Positions 43,853 to 52,114 of a DNA stretch of 64,000 nt are shown here, in pieces. Both the position numbers and the translations under genes were made by a program. Under the pieces are notes generated by a model. The model was not told the origin of the DNA and ran no database searches. It saw only the letters and a program-made list of their open reading frames with translations. The DNA is taken from positions 2,871,501 to 2,935,500 of the forward strand of contig NC_017098.1 of the NCBI RefSeq assembly GCF_000242595.2, given 5' to 3'. The stretch is from Spirochaeta africana DSM 8902 (GTDB taxonomy: Bacteria > Spirochaetota > Spirochaetia > DSM-27196 > DSM-8902). How positions within the stretch are numbered: position 1 is the first letter of the stretch; each line of letters starts with the position of its first letter.

Positions 43853-45076
43853 TCAAACCTCCGTCGCGGTCGCTTCCAGTACAGCGGCAATGCGATCCAG
43901 TGCATCCTGCAGTATTGCCGGGGAGGTTGCTACATTGCAGCGCAGAAAACCGCGCCCAAAGGCAACCGGCGCCTGGTCCGCATCCAGGTGTCCCGGCAGT
44001 GTCGTAAAGTCCTCACCGTCGCTCAGCCACACCCCGCATGCTTTCCGCAGCCGCCGCGCAAAACCCGGTCGCTGCCAGTACAGACCCGAGTCGCGAAAAT
44101 CCAGCCACACCACATAGGTGCCATCCTGCCTGGCGCAGCGTACACCGCGGGCTGTTGCCCAGCCCTGCAGGGTTGTATAGTTTTCCCGAATCACCGCCAA
44201 CACCTGATCAAGCCAGGGGCCTCCCTCACGATAGGCAGCCTCGGCCGCTGTCAATGCCAACAGGTTGGGCAGCTCAAGAGACCGCCGCTCCAGCGCCCGG
44301 GACAGGCGACGCCGCAGCGCTGCCGAGCGAATCCTGGCAATGCCGCAGGGCAAACCCGGGATATTGAAGGTCTTGCTTGGTGCGGTAACGCTGATCATCC
44401 GCTCGTCCAGATCGCCCAGCCCCTGTTCATCCGCCACCTGCCAGACCGAACAGAATCGACTACCAGGAAACAGGATATCCTGATGAATCTCGTCAGCCAG
44501 CACCGTAACACCGGCTGCATCTGCCAACCCAAGAACCCGCGACAGCTCGCCGGAAGTCCAGACCCGGCCGACCGGATTCTGGGGGCTGCACAGCAGCAGG
44601 ACATCCGCCCCTTGCAGTGCCAATTCCAACGCGTCAAAATCAAATTCCCAACGCTGACCGGGGTCCGGAGTCAGCGGAACCGCTACCAGTTCAAGATCGT
44701 TATCGCGCACCGCCGAAAAGAAGGGGTAATACACCGGTTCTGGCACCACAACCCGGCCACCAGCCGGAACAAGCAGCCTGAGTGCCAGCCTCAGCATTGG
44801 CATGACACCCGGGACGTACATGAGTTCCGCAGGTGGTGCATCAATACCATGCCGGGTGTACATCCATTGCTCAAAGGCGGTAAAAAGGGATTCCCCCGGG
44901 ATGGTATACCCGAACACCCCATGCGATACTCGCTGCTGCAGTGCATCCAGCACCGCCGGCGGTGCCGTAAAGTCCATATCAGCGACCCAAAGCGGCAGCA
45001 CGTCCGGCTGTCGGCTCAAATCCCATTTCAAACTGTTGGTGCCCCGTCGCGGCGGAACCGAATACAATTCCTTCAT
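43853..45076 (-). CDS. patB: PLP-dependent C-S beta-lyase (MalY/PatB type)
   Basis: A 407-aa fold-type I PLP enzyme. The N-terminal WDLSRQPDVLPLWVADMDF is typical of MalY/PatB, and the Schiff-base Lys is in SVTAPSKTFNIPGL. Also present: SPQNPVGRVW, LADEIHQDILF and RCNVATS. It likely cleaves cystathionine or cysteine conjugates to give homocysteine, pyruvate and ammonia; an aminotransferase activity is possible. The following nucleosidase gene supports a role in methionine metabolism. AGGAAG precedes the start; it diverges from epmA. Confidence 0.9.
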   Translation of the reverse strand: MKELYSVPPRRGTNSLKWDLSRQPDVLPLWVADMDFTAPPAVLDALQQRVSHGVFGYTIPGESLFTAFEQWMYTRHGIDAPPAELMYVPGVMPMLRLALRLLVPAGGRVVVPEPVYYPFFSAVRDNDLELVAVPLTPDPGQRWEFDFDALELALQGADVLLLCSPQNPVGRVWTSGELSRVLGLADAAGVTVLADEIHQDILFPGSRFCSVWQVADEQGLGDLDERMISVTAPSKTFNIPGLPCGIARIRSAALRRRLSRALERRSLELPNLLALTAAEAAYREGGPWLDQVLAVIRENYTTLQGWATARGVRCARQDGTYVVWLDFRDSGLYWQRPGFARRLRKACGVWLSDGEDFTTLPGHLDADQAPVAFGRGFLRCNVATSPAILQDALDRIAAVLEATATEV

Positions 45077-45138
45077 ACGCTTCCTGTTTCCTGCTGTCAG
45101 GCTTTATCTGCCGGCGGCATATTGTGTACTCTGTGCCA

Positions 45139-46134
45139 ATGATGCTTATGCAAGACATCCGCTGCTGCGTTCAGGATCTGCTGCGCACCTTCTTCCGGCA
45201 ACGCGGCTACCGTGAGGTGGAAACCCCCTCGCTGGCACCAGCCGTTATCCCGGAAGCTACCATTCAGCTGTTCGAAACCCGCTGCACCGGATATCACGGC
45301 AGCCTGCCGCTGTTTGCGCTGCCCAGCCCGGAGTATTACATGAAGCAGCTGCTGGCTCAGGGCAGCGGCAGCATCTTTCAAATTAGCAGATGTTTCCGCA
45401 ATGCGGAAGTCCTGACCCGACAGCATAATCCGGAGTTCAGCATGCTGGAATGGTACACCGTAGACCAGGACTATCGATACAACCTGTCGCTGCAGCAGGA
45501 TCTGATCCGGTTCCTGTGTGACAGCCGCAAGCTGTGGGAGCTCATTGCACAGCTGCCGGCCAGCAGTTCCGGCAGACTGCTTACCCGCGAACTGCGCCAA
45601 CGACTGCAGCAGCCAATTGCCGAGTTTTCTCTGCAGGAGGCCTTCCGGCGCTGGGTCGGCATAGACCTGGCAGCCAGCCTGAAGCGCGGCTATCTTGACC
45701 CCGACCGACCTGAGGAGCCACTTGAGGATGCCTTCCATCGACTGCTGGTCGACTGCGTTGAACCCTGTATACCGGCAGACCGACCGGTTGCACTGATCGA
45801 TTACCCGGCGATCGTACCGACTACCGGACGACAAAAACCTGGCACCCCCTGGACCGAGCGCTGGGAACTCTATATCGGCGGCATGGAGATTGCCAACTGC
45901 TACACCGAAGCTCCGGCTGTAGAGATGGAGAAATACATTGCCGGTGAATCCGCAGCCATCGCTGCCGCCGGCAGACAGGGCCAGGCCGATACCGGCTATG
46001 CCGATAAAATCCGGGCACTGCCGGCCTGTTCCGGCAATGCCCTGGGAATAGACCGCCTGCTGATGCAGCTGACCGGAGAAAGAAGCATCGAAGGGGTGAT
46101 TTTATTTCCCCTGCATGCTACTATCCTGCCATGA
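45139..46134 (+). CDS. epmA: Elongation factor P-lysine ligase EpmA (PoxA/GenX)
   Basis: A 331-aa class II lysyl-tRNA-synthetase-like enzyme without the anticodon-binding domain. It attaches beta-lysine (or lysine) to a lysine of EF-P. Motif 2 (FQISRCFRNAE, HNPEFSMLEWY) and motif 3 (GNALGIDRLLM) are intact, and GYREVETPSL opens the core. The start is uncertain: GTG 45124, ATG 45139 or 45142 are all in frame. I chose 45139 because TACTCT ends six bases before it, as in other genes here. Its stop overlaps efp as ATGA, a direct functional pairing. The partner EpmB is not in the window. Confidence 0.92.
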   Translation: MMLMQDIRCCVQDLLRTFFRQRGYREVETPSLAPAVIPEATIQLFETRCTGYHGSLPLFALPSPEYYMKQLLAQGSGSIFQISRCFRNAEVLTRQHNPEFSMLEWYTVDQDYRYNLSLQQDLIRFLCDSRKLWELIAQLPASSSGRLLTRELRQRLQQPIAEFSLQEAFRRWVGIDLAASLKRGYLDPDRPEEPLEDAFHRLLVDCVEPCIPADRPVALIDYPAIVPTTGRQKPGTPWTERWELYIGGMEIANCYTEAPAVEMEKYIAGESAAIAAAGRQGQADTGYADKIRALPACSGNALGIDRLLMQLTGERSIEGVILFPLHATILP

Positions 46135-46694
46135 TCAAAGCAGGAGCAATCGAAAAGGGACACTGCCTTCTTATCAAGGGTGATCCCTATCTCGTCACGG
46201 AACGGGAGTTTGTTAACCCGGGGAAAGGCGCTGCCTTTTCCCGCGTAAAACTGAAGAACCTCAAGACCGGCCAGGTCTTGAAAGAAACCATCAAAACCTC
46301 GGAAACCGTCGAGGAAGCCGATGTATACGACCGACAGGTCCAGTACCTGTACCAGGACGGCGAAGCGGTACATGTCATGGACACCGATACCTACGAGCAG
46401 TTCGAGGTACCCATGGCCGGGCTTGAAGAGAAGCTGCAGTACATTAAAGAGGGCGAAACCTATACCCTGGTCATATGGAACGAGCAGCCTATCGACATCA
46501 AACTGCCAACCAAAATCGTGTACGAGGTAACCGAAGCCCCGGATGCCGTCAAAGGCGACACCGTGACTGGCGCAACCAAGATGGTTACCATCGAAACCGG
46601 CGTGCAGGTAAAGGTGCCGATCTTTATCAAGACCGGAGAACGCATTATGGTGAACACCGAAACCGGCGAGTACGTCGAACGCGTCAATTCCTGA
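46131..46694 (+). CDS. efp: Elongation factor P
   Basis: A 187-aa translation factor that relieves ribosome stalling on consecutive prolines. Three beta domains are evident. The modification loop is EFVNPGKGAAF, with Lys32 at the tip, the site of the EpmA reaction in the E. coli type. The other domains show the TVTGATKM and VPIFIKTGERIMVNT blocks. It overlaps epmA by 4 nt, and a TACTAT box ends six bases before its ATG inside epmA, so it may also be made from its own leaderless transcript. A strong hairpin follows the stop. Confidence 0.97.
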   Translation: MIKAGAIEKGHCLLIKGDPYLVTEREFVNPGKGAAFSRVKLKNLKTGQVLKETIKTSETVEEADVYDRQVQYLYQDGEAVHVMDTDTYEQFEVPMAGLEEKLQYIKEGETYTLVIWNEQPIDIKLPTKIVYEVTEAPDAVKGDTVTGATKMVTIETGVQVKVPIFIKTGERIMVNTETGEYVERVNS

Positions 46695-46708
46695 TCTCTT
46701 CTTCGGAT

Positions 46709-46735
46709 GCACAGGATACCCCCGGTATCCTGTGC
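46709..46735 (+). terminator. Perfect hairpin after efp, without T-run
   Basis: gcacaggatacc (46709-46720) pairs fully with ggtatcctgtgc (46724-46735) around a 3-nt loop. The next bases are C-rich, so classic rho-independent termination is uncertain; it may instead stabilise the mRNA end. Confidence 0.5.
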
Positions 46736-46788
46736 CCCGACACACCCCGCCAGCGACCTTTTTCCGATCATTTTTTATCGAATACTCT

Positions 46789-46816
46789 TTGCCCTCTGTA
46801 CTAAATGTGATACAAT
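46789..46816 (+). promoter_or_regulatory. Promoter of the rrf2 gene
   Basis: TTGCCC (46789-46794), 16-nt spacer, TACAAT (46811-46816), then an AT-rich leader with GAGAGG before the ATG at 46843. Confidence 0.6.
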
Positions 46817-46842
46817 TGGTAGCAATAATAGAGAGGTAAACC

Positions 46843-47220
46843 ATGAGAATAACCACGAAAGGCCGGTATGCCATTCGCGCGATCACCAACCTTGCAATGG
46901 CAAACTCCGATAAACCGAAGCCAATCAAGGCAATTGCCGAAGAAGAGGGGATTTCACCGGAATTCCTCGAGCAGATCTTTTTCCGGCTCAAGAAGACCGG
47001 GATGATCAGCAGTGTTCGTGGTCCCGGCGGTGGATTCCGACTGGCACGCGACCCCAAGGACATCAGCGTGAAAGAGATCTTCAATGCCGTAGGGGAAGGG
47101 ATCGATCTTACCCCCTGTACCACCATGTGTGAAGAAGACGATGCGCTGCCCAAAAACCCCAACGCCTATACCGCATCTGGCTGTGAGCGTACCGCTGAAT
47201 GCCTGGTCCATGATATCTAG
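46843..47220 (+). CDS. Rrf2-family transcriptional regulator, cut short by in-frame TAG
   Basis: A 125-aa winged-helix regulator of the Rrf2/IscR family. The DNA-binding part (MRITTKGRYAIRAITNLAM, ISPEFLEQIFFRLKKTGMI, SVRGPGGGFRLARD) is intact. A cysteine-rich loop follows (Cys92, Cys96, Cys114, Cys120), which could hold an Fe-S cluster. The frame then meets TAG at 47218-47220, where homologues continue with a Trp and the C-terminal helix. Coding resumes unchanged for 34 codons to a second TAG (47325). The short form would lack the helix that normally completes dimerisation. GAGAGG precedes the ATG. Its targets are not evident from neighbours. Confidence 0.85.
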   Translation: MRITTKGRYAIRAITNLAMANSDKPKPIKAIAEEEGISPEFLEQIFFRLKKTGMISSVRGPGGGFRLARDPKDISVKEIFNAVGEGIDLTPCTTMCEEDDALPKNPNAYTASGCERTAECLVHDI

Positions 47221-47325
47221 CAGCAGGCCTCCAACCATATCAACGAGTATTTCGAGCGCATGACCCTGGACAAAATCCTGAACTCGGTTGATGCCGATAA
47301 ACTCGAAGCAGCACTGCAGCAGTAG
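47221..47325 (+). pseudogene. In-frame C-terminal remnant of the rrf2 gene
   Basis: Same frame as the rrf2 ORF after TAG. Reads QQASNHINEYFERMTLDKIL, then a short helix ending in ALQQ and TAG. It matches the usual end of Rrf2 proteins, so one base (TGG to TAG) likely separates it from an intact gene. No separate start or SD is present. Confidence 0.75.
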
Positions 47326-47340
47326 ATGCCGCCAGGCAGG

Positions 47341-48495
47341 CTACTCACCTGCGCCAGGGACCGGGTCACCTCGACCCGGTAGATGCAGATCCAGCTGGGG
47401 AAAGGGAATCTGAATGCCGCTGCCCCGAAACTCCCGCCAGATCTCCAGGTTTACCCAGGAGTGGGCCGCCATCTTGTCATACACCGTACGGATCCAGGTT
47501 CGCAGTTCTACGGTTATCCCGGAATCATCAAAGCTTTTGACATACGCCTGATGGGTCTGCCCACGCAATGCATACGGATTGCGCTCAGGAATACGTCGCA
47601 GCACCTCCAACACCAGATCCAGATCCGATTCATAGCTGACCTGCACCTTGTTCACCAGGATGATTGCCGGTGAGTCATAGGAAAAATTGTACACCTCTTT
47701 GTTGATAAGGCTACTGTTCGGCACAATTATTGTTTCGTTGGTCAGGGTATTGATAGCCGTGTTCAGCAGGCGGATATTTACCACATTTCCTTCGAACTGC
47801 CCGGCCAGCACCCGATCTCCCTCCTTTATCGGGCGGGCCATAATGATTACCAGTCCGGCGAACATATTGGCAATTACATCCTGCAAGCCAAACCCGATCC
47901 CGATACCCAGAACCCCGAACAACACCGCCAGGCTGCTCAGATTGATGCCCAGCATCGAAATGCCCACGATCAACACCGTGATCGCCGTGGCATATCGCAG
48001 CAGATCAGCTATGGTGCTCTGTCGCTCCAGATCAAGCCGGGCAAGGAAGGTGCGCTTGGCATACTGTTTTACGGCAAGCCCGACCTTGCCGGCTATCAGA
48101 ATAACCGGGACCACCAGCAACAGGGTAACTATCGAGATCCGGGTGGACCCGGACTCAATCAGCGGCTGATTCAGTATCCGCCCTGCCTCAAGGAAGGTGG
48201 CTGCGATCTCGGCACCCAGGAGCCTCCCGATCAGAACCGCCCCCAGAATCAGGCCGACACTACGCAGCACACGACCGGATACGCGCCGAACCTGCTCCCT
48301 GGCCTGCGCCTCCCAATCTGCCCGCTGCTGCCAGCGAGACACGGCCCGTCTTATCACGTGCGCTACACCGATATACACCAGCACCGGCAGCAGAAGCTCC
48401 AGCAGGACCTGCAGCAGGGTAAACCGAAAGGCAATACCGCCCAGACTGATCCGGGTTGTCATGATCACCCCGAGGCTCTCCAGCAGCTCACTCAT
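47341..48495 (-). CDS. MscS-type mechanosensitive channel
   Basis: A 384-aa small-conductance-type channel that releases solutes on osmotic downshift. Several N-terminal membrane helices (about 22-45, 75-100, 120-140, 165-195) lead into the pore helix GVLGIGIGFGLQDVIANMFAG, rich in Gly and Ala. The beta domain follows (ARPIKEGDRVLAGQFEG, INTLTNETIIVPNSSLINKEV) and a C-terminal alpha/beta part. GGGGG precedes the start. It is 12 bp downstream of pyrFE. Confidence 0.92.
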   Translation of the reverse strand: MSELLESLGVIMTTRISLGGIAFRFTLLQVLLELLLPVLVYIGVAHVIRRAVSRWQQRADWEAQAREQVRRVSGRVLRSVGLILGAVLIGRLLGAEIAATFLEAGRILNQPLIESGSTRISIVTLLLVVPVILIAGKVGLAVKQYAKRTFLARLDLERQSTIADLLRYATAITVLIVGISMLGINLSSLAVLFGVLGIGIGFGLQDVIANMFAGLVIIMARPIKEGDRVLAGQFEGNVVNIRLLNTAINTLTNETIIVPNSSLINKEVYNFSYDSPAIILVNKVQVSYESDLDLVLEVLRRIPERNPYALRGQTHQAYVKSFDDSGITVELRTWIRTVYDKMAAHSWVNLEIWREFRGSGIQIPFPQLDLHLPGRGDPVPGAGE

Positions 48496-48507
48496 ATTTC
48501 CCCCTGC

Positions 48508-49986
48508 CTATATCGACTCGGTAAATCTGCGCATCTCCTGCTCAGCCTCCGGGGTGATAATCCCGGCTGTCCGGCAGTAGGCAAACAGCTCATCTACCTG
48601 GGCACAGGCGTGCAGCTGTATACCGGCAGCCTGCATCTCACGCCGGCCCTGGCCGCCGCGCTCCAGCAGCACCACCAGATCCTCTACCACCAGACCGGCC
48701 TCCCGCAGGATCTCGACAGCCTCGATCTTGCTGCCGCCGGTGGTAATCAGATCATCCAGCAGCAGCACCCGTTCTCCCGGCTGCCAGCCCCCCTCGATGC
48801 GATTGCCGGTACCGTGCTTTTTCTTCTCCATACGGGGATAGATCATCGGAACCCCGATTTCCATGGACAGGGCCGTTGCCAGTGGCAATGCCGCTACCGG
48901 GATACCGGCGATCTTGTCGAAACTGAGTCCCTGAACTGCCTTGGCGTACGCCCGAGCAGTCTGACGCAGCAGGTCGGGACTGCTTACCACGCGACGCAGA
49001 TCGATGTAGTAAGGGGAAACGATCCCGGATTTCAGGGTGAACTCGCCAACGCGGAAACACTCCTGTGCCACCAGCCCCGCAAACATTCGCTCGTGCCCCG
49101 GCCCTGCCTGTCCGGCCGCAGCTGCCGGCCGGGCAGCCTTGGCCGCCCGGATAGCATCACGGTAATCACGCGCTGCCGCCCCCGGATCATCAGCCCGGGT
49201 AATCCCTCGAGCAACCACCGGGAGTATTCCCTGCCCATCATTGCGCAGCGCCGCGGCCAATGACTGTTCAAGTGAACCACCCTGGGCACCAATCCCCGGG
49301 CAGAGTATCCACATATCCGGGTACCGGGAGCGGATGGCATGCAGGGCTTCGATATCGGTCGCCCCGACAACCGCGCCAAGCGCCGGCGACCAGTCAGCAA
49401 TGCGTTCGGCGATGCGTTCAAACAGGCGCTCCGAGCCGGCAGACGGGGTACCGCCGGCAAGCTGCAGCTGCTGAAAGTCTTCGGAGCCAGGGTTGGAGGT
49501 TTTGATCAGTACGAAACCACCCTTGCGGCTATCCTGCAGAAATGGCTGCACCGCATCCCACCCCATGTAGGCATTCAAGGTAACCGCATCGGCGCGTAGA
49601 CTGCCGTAGGCAGCCGCTGCGTAGGCCTGGGCGGTTGCCCCGATATCCCCGCGTTTGCAGTCCAGAATCACCGGGACTTCGGCGGGAATGGCAGCGATAA
49701 TCTTTTCCAGCGCCGCTACCCCGGAGGCGCCAAAGGCCTCGTAGAAGGCAGCATTCGGCTTGTAGGCGGCTGCATACGGGAGGGTCTTTTCAATGATACC
49801 GGCGGCCCAGTCCACCAGACGACTGGTGATTTCGCTGCCGTTGTCGGGCAGAGGTGTATCGCGCTCGGAAAACTGCCCGTATCCATCCAGTCCGATATCG
49901 CCGGGACGGGGATCCAGTCCGATACACAACAGGGAATCTGCCGCTGCTACTCGCTGTTCCAGCCGCTCAAAAAAACCCGCACTCAT
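48508..49986 (-). CDS. pyrFE: Fused orotidine-5'-phosphate decarboxylase / orotate phosphoribosyltransferase
   Basis: A 492-aa enzyme for the last two steps to UMP. Residues about 1-275 are OMP decarboxylase of the PyrF2 type (CIGLDPRPGD, PNAAFYEAFG, ILDCKRGDIGATAQAY with the catalytic Lys). Residues about 300-490 are PyrE (FTLKSGIVSPYYIDLRR, IYPRMEKKKHG, PRPP loop LLLDDLITTGGSK). This PyrF-PyrE order is opposite to the eukaryotic UMP synthase. GAGGAG upstream of the ATG gives a good start. Confidence 0.95.
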   Translation of the reverse strand: MSAGFFERLEQRVAAADSLLCIGLDPRPGDIGLDGYGQFSERDTPLPDNGSEITSRLVDWAAGIIEKTLPYAAAYKPNAAFYEAFGASGVAALEKIIAAIPAEVPVILDCKRGDIGATAQAYAAAAYGSLRADAVTLNAYMGWDAVQPFLQDSRKGGFVLIKTSNPGSEDFQQLQLAGGTPSAGSERLFERIAERIADWSPALGAVVGATDIEALHAIRSRYPDMWILCPGIGAQGGSLEQSLAAALRNDGQGILPVVARGITRADDPGAAARDYRDAIRAAKAARPAAAAGQAGPGHERMFAGLVAQECFRVGEFTLKSGIVSPYYIDLRRVVSSPDLLRQTARAYAKAVQGLSFDKIAGIPVAALPLATALSMEIGVPMIYPRMEKKKHGTGNRIEGGWQPGERVLLLDDLITTGGSKIEAVEILREAGLVVEDLVVLLERGGQGRREMQAAGIQLHACAQVDELFAYCRTAGIITPEAEQEMRRFTESI

Positions 49987-50064
49987 ATATACTCCTCGAT
50001 TCGATTAATAGCTTCGCCATCTTACCCTAATGCAATACCGTATGTCATGCGCTATACTCACTGC

Positions 50065-50841
50065 ATGAGTGAAATGCACAGCGATTCCCGAATGCAGCAG
50101 GCAGCCCAGGTAATTGCCGATTCACACCATCTGATCGCCTTCACCGGGGCCGGCATTTCTGCCGAAAGCGGGATACCAACCTTCCGTGGTGACAACGGTA
50201 TCTGGCAGCGCTACGATCCGCGGGTGCTGGAGACCGGTTTTTTCAGGCAAAACCCTGCCGAGTCCTGGCGCGCCATCAGGGATATCTTCTATGCAACCGC
50301 CGCCGATACCAGGCCAAACCCCGGCCATCATGTCCTCGCTGACTGGGAGCAGCACGGGCTGCTGCACCACATAATCACCCAGAACATAGATGATCTTCAC
50401 CACCGTGCCGGAAGCCGATCCGTCAGCGAGTATCACGGCAGCATCCGGTTTCTCCGCTGCCAGAAGACCGGCAAAACCGTGCCGTTTACCGAGCAAACGC
50501 TGGAGGAGTCCATGGATGACCGGGGAGTTCCTGTCAGTCCCTGGGGCGGGATTCTGAAACCTGACTTTGTGTTTTTCGGTGAAGGGATTCCCCTGAAGGC
50601 CGCATCGCGATCCGAACTCGAGGCTCGCAACTGCGATGTCATGCTGGTAATCGGGTCAACCGGTGAGGTGTACCCGGCAGCGCAGCTCCCCGAGATTGCT
50701 GCCAAAGGCGGTGCCTGGATTATCGAGATTAATCCCCAGCGCAGCAATTTTACCCCGTGGATTACCGATATCTACCTCCCCTATCCTGCAGGCGAAGCAC
50801 TTCCCGCCCTGGCTGCCCTGATTGGCGGTTTGCGCAGCTGA
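50065..50841 (+). CDS. Sirtuin (Sir2-family NAD-dependent deacylase), zinc site degenerate
   Basis: A 258-aa Sir2-family enzyme that removes acyl groups from lysine using NAD+. NAD-binding motifs FTGAGISAESGIPTFRG and TQNIDDLHHRAG and the catalytic His of EYHGS are intact; GSTGEVYPAAQLPEIAAKGG closes the Rossmann fold. The small domain shows only one Cys (RCQKTGK) where canonical sirtuins have four, so zinc binding is unlikely. The start at 50065 follows TATACT by six bases; an earlier in-frame ATG (50047) lies before that box. No SD is present. Confidence 0.9.
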   Translation: MSEMHSDSRMQQAAQVIADSHHLIAFTGAGISAESGIPTFRGDNGIWQRYDPRVLETGFFRQNPAESWRAIRDIFYATAADTRPNPGHHVLADWEQHGLLHHIITQNIDDLHHRAGSRSVSEYHGSIRFLRCQKTGKTVPFTEQTLEESMDDRGVPVSPWGGILKPDFVFFGEGIPLKAASRSELEARNCDVMLVIGSTGEVYPAAQLPEIAAKGGAWIIEINPQRSNFTPWITDIYLPYPAGEALPALAALIGGLRS

Positions 50842-50857
50842 GGCTTTACCGTATACT
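50830..50857 (+). promoter_or_regulatory. Promoter of the thioesterase gene
   Basis: TTGCGC (50830-50835), 16-nt spacer, TATACT (50852-50857), seven bases before ATG; it lies in the last codons of the sirtuin gene. Confidence 0.6.
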
Positions 50858-50864
50858 GGCCGAC

Positions 50865-51287
50865 ATGGATACCTCTCAGTTCCCCCCGTATACCGTGCCG
50901 GTTCATATGCGCTTTCGCGATCTGGATGCATACGGTCATGTGAACAATGCCGTCATGTTCAACTACCTGGAAGAGGCCCGTATCTCCCTGCTGGGCCAGA
51001 GATTCTACGCTGCCGATGCACAGCAGGACATCCAGTTTCTGGTAAGAAAGGCTTCCTGCGAATATCTGCGCCCGCTGCTGCTTACCGGGCCTGAAGTGCT
51101 GATTACCATGCGTATTTCCGAGATGCGCGGTGCCAGCTTTCTGCTGGACTACGCGATCCACGATAACGAAGGAACCGAGTATGCCCGGGCAGAAACCCTG
51201 ATGGTGTGCTTTGATCCGGTACGTAACCGACCGGCCCGCATCCCGGCCTGGTTTCTGGAACACCTGGCGCAGAACACTGGTGGTTAG
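50865..51287 (+). CDS. Hotdog-fold acyl-CoA thioesterase (4HBT type)
   Basis: A 140-aa thioesterase of the 4-hydroxybenzoyl-CoA/YbgC group. The catalytic segment FRDLDAYGHVNNAVMFNYLE carries the conserved Asp, His and Asn. It hydrolyses short or aromatic acyl-CoA esters in the cytosol; the exact substrate is unknown. No SD is seen and the promoter -10 box ends seven bases before the ATG. The stop overlaps the convergent permease gene by 4 bp. Confidence 0.88.
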   Translation: MDTSQFPPYTVPVHMRFRDLDAYGHVNNAVMFNYLEEARISLLGQRFYAADAQQDIQFLVRKASCEYLRPLLLTGPEVLITMRISEMRGASFLLDYAIHDNEGTEYARAETLMVCFDPVRNRPARIPAWFLEHLAQNTGG

Positions 51288-52114
51288 TCCACAGATCCCA
51301 TCAATAAACCCGATGACAGATGTCGCGATGCCAGGGCAAACACTATCATGCTGGGAACACCCACCAGGATGCCGCCGGCAGCAAACTCACCCCATGCTAC
51401 CAGATACTGCCCCTGCAGCTGCATCAGCCCGACCGGCCAGGTAAGCAAATGAGGCCGGGCCAGTATCAGTCTGGCCAGCATGAATTCACTCCATATGCCC
51501 AGAAAACTCAATACAAAAACTACTCCCAGTATCGGCGCAGCAATAGGCAGCACAATATGCACAAGCGACTGCAGCATGGTAGCCCCATCTACCAGCGCAG
51601 CCTCCTCCAATGCCGGATCGATGTTCGCAAAGCTGCCGCGCAGTATCCAGATGCTGAACGGCGCTGCACCGATGGTGTACGCGATAACCAGACCAAGATA
51701 GGTATTTACCAGTCCCAGCCGGATAATCATCAGGTATGTCGCCATTGCTGCCGCAGCTCCTGGCACCAGCTGCACTGCGAGCAGACCGATCAGCATCTGT
51801 CGGCGCCACGGAACGCGCATACGCGCCAACGCATAGGCAGCTGAGGCAGTCAGCATTACCCCGATCAGGGCAGTCGGCACGGTTATCATGATCGAATTTG
51901 TTACCCACAACAGCAGATCGCGGTTGCGCAGAACACTGATATAGCTCTGCAGGCTGGCTCCCGCCGGGATCAGCCGTAAAGAGGTCGAGAACAGGCGATT
52001 ACCCGGACGCAGCGAGACTGCCAGTACTCTCAGCACCGGATACACCGCAACCACCGACATGACTGTTAAGAAAAGATATGATGCCAGCTTTACCTGCAGT
52101 TTGGGTTTTCTCAT
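51284..52114 (-). CDS. Sugar ABC transporter permease, MalG type
   Basis: A 276-aa inner-membrane permease with six hydrophobic segments, starting MRKPKLQVKLASYLFLTVMS. The EAA loop that docks the ATPase is EEAALVDGATMLQSLVHIVLP at about 190-210, shown in part as EAALVDGATMLQ. It pairs with the MalF-type permease overlapping by 4 nt. The substrate is probably an oligosaccharide, as for MalFG; no ATPase gene is in the window, so a shared MsmK-type ATPase is likely. Confidence 0.9.
   Translation of the reverse strand: MRKPKLQVKLASYLFLTVMSVVAVYPVLRVLAVSLRPGNRLFSTSLRLIPAGASLQSYISVLRNRDLLLWVTNSIMITVPTALIGVMLTASAAYALARMRVPWRRQMLIGLLAVQLVPGAAAAMATYLMIIRLGLVNTYLGLVIAYTIGAAPFSIWILRGSFANIDPALEEAALVDGATMLQSLVHIVLPIAAPILGVVFVLSFLGIWSEFMLARLILARPHLLTWPVGLMQLQGQYLVAWGEFAAGGILVGVPSMIVFALASRHLSSGLLMGSVD

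Noticed and set aside
46843-47325. Genome-wide TAG reassignment (for example pyrrolysine)
   Set aside because: TAG is used as the normal stop of several intact genes in the window, such as the GNAT, MltG and Smr genes.
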